64,000 nt of DNA. Source: Eubacterium sp. AF16-48 (GTDB lineage: Bacteria; Bacillota; Clostridia; Lachnospirales; Lachnospiraceae). Where the stretch lies: positions 62,001-126,000 of the forward strand of contig NZ_QUHB01000008.1 of NCBI RefSeq assembly GCF_003479405.1, written 5' to 3'. The notes beneath the pieces were generated by a model. The model had not been told where the DNA came from and did no database searches. It was given only the letters and a program-made list of their open reading frames with translations. The stretch's first letter is position 1; each line of letters opens with the position of its first letter. Both the position numbers and the translations under genes were made by a program. Shown piece by piece: positions 61,400 through 64,000 of the stretch.

Positions 61400-62677
61400 A
61401 TGAAAGTAGACGTTTTAATAGTGGGAAGTGGATGTGCAGGTCTTTACTGTGCACTGAATCTTCCAAAGGATAAGAACATATTAATTATCACAAAGGACAT
61501 TGTGGAGCATAGCGATTCGTACCTGGCACAGGGCGGTATGTGTATGCTCAAAGATGAAAGTGACTTTGAAAGTTATTTTAATGACACCATGAAAGCAGGT
61601 CATTATGAGAATAACCCTGATGCCGTAACAACAATGATTAATTCTTCACAGGACTTAGTTAAGGATTTAATTGGATTTGGTGTGGATTTTGCTAAAGATG
61701 AAGAGGGAAATCTTTTGTTTACCAGAGAAGGAGCCCATTCTCAAAAACGAATTTTATTTCATGAGGATATTACGGGAAAAGAAATAACAAGTCACCTATA
61801 TGAAGAAGCAAAAAAACGTGATAATATAACTATAAAGGAACATTGGACTATGGTTGACATAATATGCCAAGAGGATAAATGTTATGGAGCTGTAGTTAAA
61901 AAGGATGATGAAAACCTTACGGTAATAAATGCTAATTATACAGTTTTAGCAAGCGGTGGAATCGGAGGAATTTACAGACATTCTACTAACTACAGACATT
62001 TAACAGGTGATGGAGTTGCCGTTGCCATAAGACACGGCGTAAAAGTTGAACATGTGGATTATGTTCAGATACATCCAACAACTTTTTATTCCGAAAGAGA
62101 AGAGGACAGAAGCTTTTTGATTTCTGAGTCAGTGAGAGGGGAGGGTGCCCTTCTCTATGATAAAAATTACAAGAGATTTACCAATGAATTACTTCCAAGA
62201 GATATTGTTACGGAGAATATAAAGGCTCAAATGAAAAAAGACGGAACAAAACACGTTTGGTTGTCGATGCGTCCTATTGAAAAGGAGCAGTTAGAGCATC
62301 ATTTCCCAAATATAATCGGACACTGTAAGGAACATGGATATAATGTTCCTGAAGAAATGATACCGGTTGTCCCAGCACAGCATTACTTTATGGGTGGAAT
62401 TAAGGTAAATCTTCAAAGTAAAACATCCATGAACCAGCTTTATGCGGTAGGGGAAACAGCGTGTAACGGTGTACATGGAAAAAACCGTCTTGCAAGTAAT
62501 TCACTTCTTGAAAGTATGGTTTTTGCAAAGCGTGCAGCCGGAGAAATGACAGCGGAATTCGATTCTACAGAGTACAGGAACACTGAAAATATGGATTTAT
62601 CACCTTATAGTGATTTGAAAAAGTGGAATAAAGAAAACAAGGAAATTTTATTAGAAGCGATAGATAAAGGAGAATAA
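61400..62677 (+). CDS. nadB: L-aspartate oxidase
   Basis: A 425-residue flavoenzyme that makes iminoaspartate for de novo NAD synthesis. VDVLIVGSGCAGLYCALNL is the FAD-binding fold, DSYLAQGGMCM and the long SEREEDRSFLISESVRGEGALLYD and QHYFMGGIKVNLQSKTSMNQLYAVGETACNGVHGKNRLASNSLLE blocks are typical. The start at 61400 is used because the frame further up runs into the promoter. nadA is not in the window between nadB and nadC. Confidence 0.93.
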   Translation: MKVDVLIVGSGCAGLYCALNLPKDKNILIITKDIVEHSDSYLAQGGMCMLKDESDFESYFNDTMKAGHYENNPDAVTTMINSSQDLVKDLIGFGVDFAKDEEGNLLFTREGAHSQKRILFHEDITGKEITSHLYEEAKKRDNITIKEHWTMVDIICQEDKCYGAVVKKDDENLTVINANYTVLASGGIGGIYRHSTNYRHLTGDGVAVAIRHGVKVEHVDYVQIHPTTFYSEREEDRSFLISESVRGEGALLYDKNYKRFTNELLPRDIVTENIKAQMKKDGTKHVWLSMRPIEKEQLEHHFPNIIGHCKEHGYNVPEEMIPVVPAQHYFMGGIKVNLQSKTSMNQLYAVGETACNGVHGKNRLASNSLLESMVFAKRAAGEMTAEFDSTEYRNTENMDLSPYSDLKKWNKENKEILLEAIDKGE

Positions 62678-62678
62678 A

Positions 62679-63533
62679 ATGTTTGATCAGGTAACTTTAA
62701 AATTGTCAGTAGACCCATTAATATTAAGTGCATTAAAGGAAGATGTAACAAGTGAAGATGTAACTACCAATTCAGTTATGCCTAAGGGAACATTAGGTGA
62801 AGTGGATTTAATTTGCAAGGAAGATGGCATTATTTGCGGATTACAGGTTTTTGCCAGAGCTTTCCAGCTTTTAGATGAAAGCACCAAGGTTGAATTATTT
62901 GTGGAAGATGGCGATGAAGTTAAAGCAGGTCAGCTTATGGGAAAAGTAACAGGAGATATAAGGGTTTTACTTGTAGGAGAGAGAACAGGTCTTAATTATC
63001 TTCAGAGAATGAGCGGTATTGCCACATACACTAAATCCATTGCGAAACTTCTTGAGGGAAGCAAAACCAAACTTCTTGATACAAGAAAAACTTCACCAAA
63101 CAATAGAATTTTTGAAAAATACGCAGTTCGTGTTGGCGGAGGAAATAATCACAGATATAATTTAACAGACGGAGTTCTTTTAAAGGATAATCATATTGGT
63201 GCAGCAGGAAGTGTTACAAAGGCTATAAATATGGCAAAGGAATACGCACCATTTGTAAGAAAAATTGAAGTTGAAGTGGAAAATATTGATATGGTGAAGG
63301 AAGCCGTTGAAGCAGGAGCAGATATTATTATGCTTGATAATATGAGCCACGATGTAATGAAAGAGGCTATAGATATTATTGATGGAAAGGCTGAAATAGA
63401 AGTTTCAGGAAATGTTACAAGAGAAAATATTGCAAAACTTACTGACTTAGGGGTTGACTATATTTCCAGCGGAGCATTAACGCACTCAGCACCAATTATG
63501 GATATTTCACTTAAAAATCTACATCGTATATAG
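62679..63533 (+). CDS. nadC: Nicotinate-nucleotide pyrophosphorylase (carboxylating)
   Basis: A 284-residue enzyme converting quinolinate and PRPP to nicotinate mononucleotide. LKEDVTSEDVTTNSV, GERTGLNYLQRMSGIAT, DTRKTSPNNR, KYAVRVGGGNNHRYNLTDGVLLKDNHI and VEVENIDMVKEAVEAGADIIMLDNM are QAPRTase signatures. It starts one base after nadB stops, with an AAAGGAG site inside nadB. It is in the nad operon with niaR. Confidence 0.95.
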   Translation: MFDQVTLKLSVDPLILSALKEDVTSEDVTTNSVMPKGTLGEVDLICKEDGIICGLQVFARAFQLLDESTKVELFVEDGDEVKAGQLMGKVTGDIRVLLVGERTGLNYLQRMSGIATYTKSIAKLLEGSKTKLLDTRKTSPNNRIFEKYAVRVGGGNNHRYNLTDGVLLKDNHIGAAGSVTKAINMAKEYAPFVRKIEVEVENIDMVKEAVEAGADIIMLDNMSHDVMKEAIDIIDGKAEIEVSGNVTRENIAKLTDLGVDYISSGALTHSAPIMDISLKNLHRI

Positions 63534-63549
63534 TTTTTTGGGAGGAAAA

Positions 63550-64000
63550 ATGGAAGGAGAAAAGAGAAGGGAAAATATTTTAAGAATATTGCAGGACAGT
63601 GACAAACCGGTATCAGGCACCAAACTGGCTGAAAAATTTCAGATAAGCCGTCAGGTGGTGGTTCAGGATATAGCACTTTTAAGGGCAAAAAAATATAATA
63701 TTATTTCTACTCACAAGGGTTATGTTTTACAGGAGGAAAAAGGTCGGAAGCAAAGGGTTTTTAAGGTAAAGCACAGTGCAGACAAGATACTGGATGAACT
63801 TAATCTTATAGTGGATTGTGGTGGAAAAGTTGAAGATGTTTTTGTGTATCATAAGGTTTACGGTGTGGTAAAAGTAGAAATGCACATTAAATCAAGAAGG
63901 GATGCAAAAAAATATGTAGAAGAAATAAAAGGAGGCGTGTCTGTACCTTTAGAGCAGATAACCTCTGAGTATCATTATCATACGGTTACCGCTGATTCAA
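63550..64000 (+). CDS. niaR: NiaR-family NAD biosynthesis repressor (3' truncated by window)
   Basis: The frame is open from the ATG at 63550 (GGAGGAAAA site) to the window end, ~150 residues of a family about 170 long. An N-terminal winged helix (ENILRILQDSDKPVSGTKLAEKFQISRQVVVQDIALLRAKKYNIISTHKGYVL) is followed by a 3H domain with His residues (VFVYHKVYGVVKVEMHIKSR; YHYHTV). NiaR binds nicotinic acid and represses NAD genes, which fits the operon and the dyad at 61281. Confidence 0.9.
   Translation, partial: MEGEKRRENILRILQDSDKPVSGTKLAEKFQISRQVVVQDIALLRAKKYNIISTHKGYVLQEEKGRKQRVFKVKHSADKILDELNLIVDCGGKVEDVFVYHKVYGVVKVEMHIKSRRDAKKYVEEIKGGVSVPLEQITSEYHYHTVTADS

Overview
The window looks like a chromosomal segment of an AT-rich, Gram-positive anaerobe of the Lachnospiraceae type (Clostridia; Roseburia/Eubacterium/Butyrivibrio-like). 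The signs are Thr/Glu/Pro-rich linkers in secreted enzymes, CotF-type coat proteins, a zinc-ribbon MscL, a PqqD-like protein, stand-alone AICAR transformylase plus PurO, a Bce-type module and strong AGGAGG ribosome-binding sites. The species is not determined. I saw no tRNA, rRNA, CRISPR array, phage or complete insertion sequence.

Layout. 1-1.5 kb: the end of a MoxR ATPase and its VWA partner. 1.7-14 kb: secreted polysaccharide hydrolases, namely a GH5-GH18 double enzyme, a GH16 laminarinase-type enzyme and a GH18 chitinase with a CBM5/12. Among them lie an XRE regulator, a decayed GH87-like gene, mscL and a Bce-type two-component system. 14-21 kb: the Bce-type ABC transporter (behind a BceR-like box and a tandem 86-bp leader repeat), a P-type ATPase, a TetR regulator and a DegV protein. 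21.6-42 kb: a large glycan locus described below. 42-46.5 kb: coat proteins, a ZIP transporter, a CBS protein and the last two purine steps under a ZTP riboswitch. 46.7-50 kb: a phosphatidylethanolamine operon and CorA. 51-61 kb: cinA, metA, a second DegV, a CarD-like regulator, surface and unknown proteins, an OPT transporter, a PqqD-like gene with an 11-A tract, pepD and a wrecked fbp. 61.3-64 kb: nadB-nadC-niaR with a NiaR-like operator.

The central system reads as an alpha-1,3-glucan (mutan/nigeran/fungal-wall) utilisation locus. A secreted GH87 alpha-1,3-glucanase (catalytic Asp spacing seen) would release nigero-oligosaccharides. A binding protein and two permeases import them, and two cytosolic GH65 phosphorylases would yield beta-glucose-1-phosphate. 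Beta-phosphoglucomutase then makes glucose-6-phosphate. A LacI regulator sits in the middle, and a near-identical 14-bp operator (GTTTAACGTTAAAC) occurs at three promoters: the transporter operon, the lacI/pgmB gap, and a run of surface proteins beside a class B sortase. These surface proteins carry a repeated domain of about 145 residues that I cannot assign to any family; it is the best candidate here for something undescribed, possibly a glucan-binding module. With the GH16, GH18 and GH5 enzymes upstream, the window encodes activities against all the main fungal cell-wall polymers (alpha-1,3-glucan, beta-1,3-glucan, chitin).
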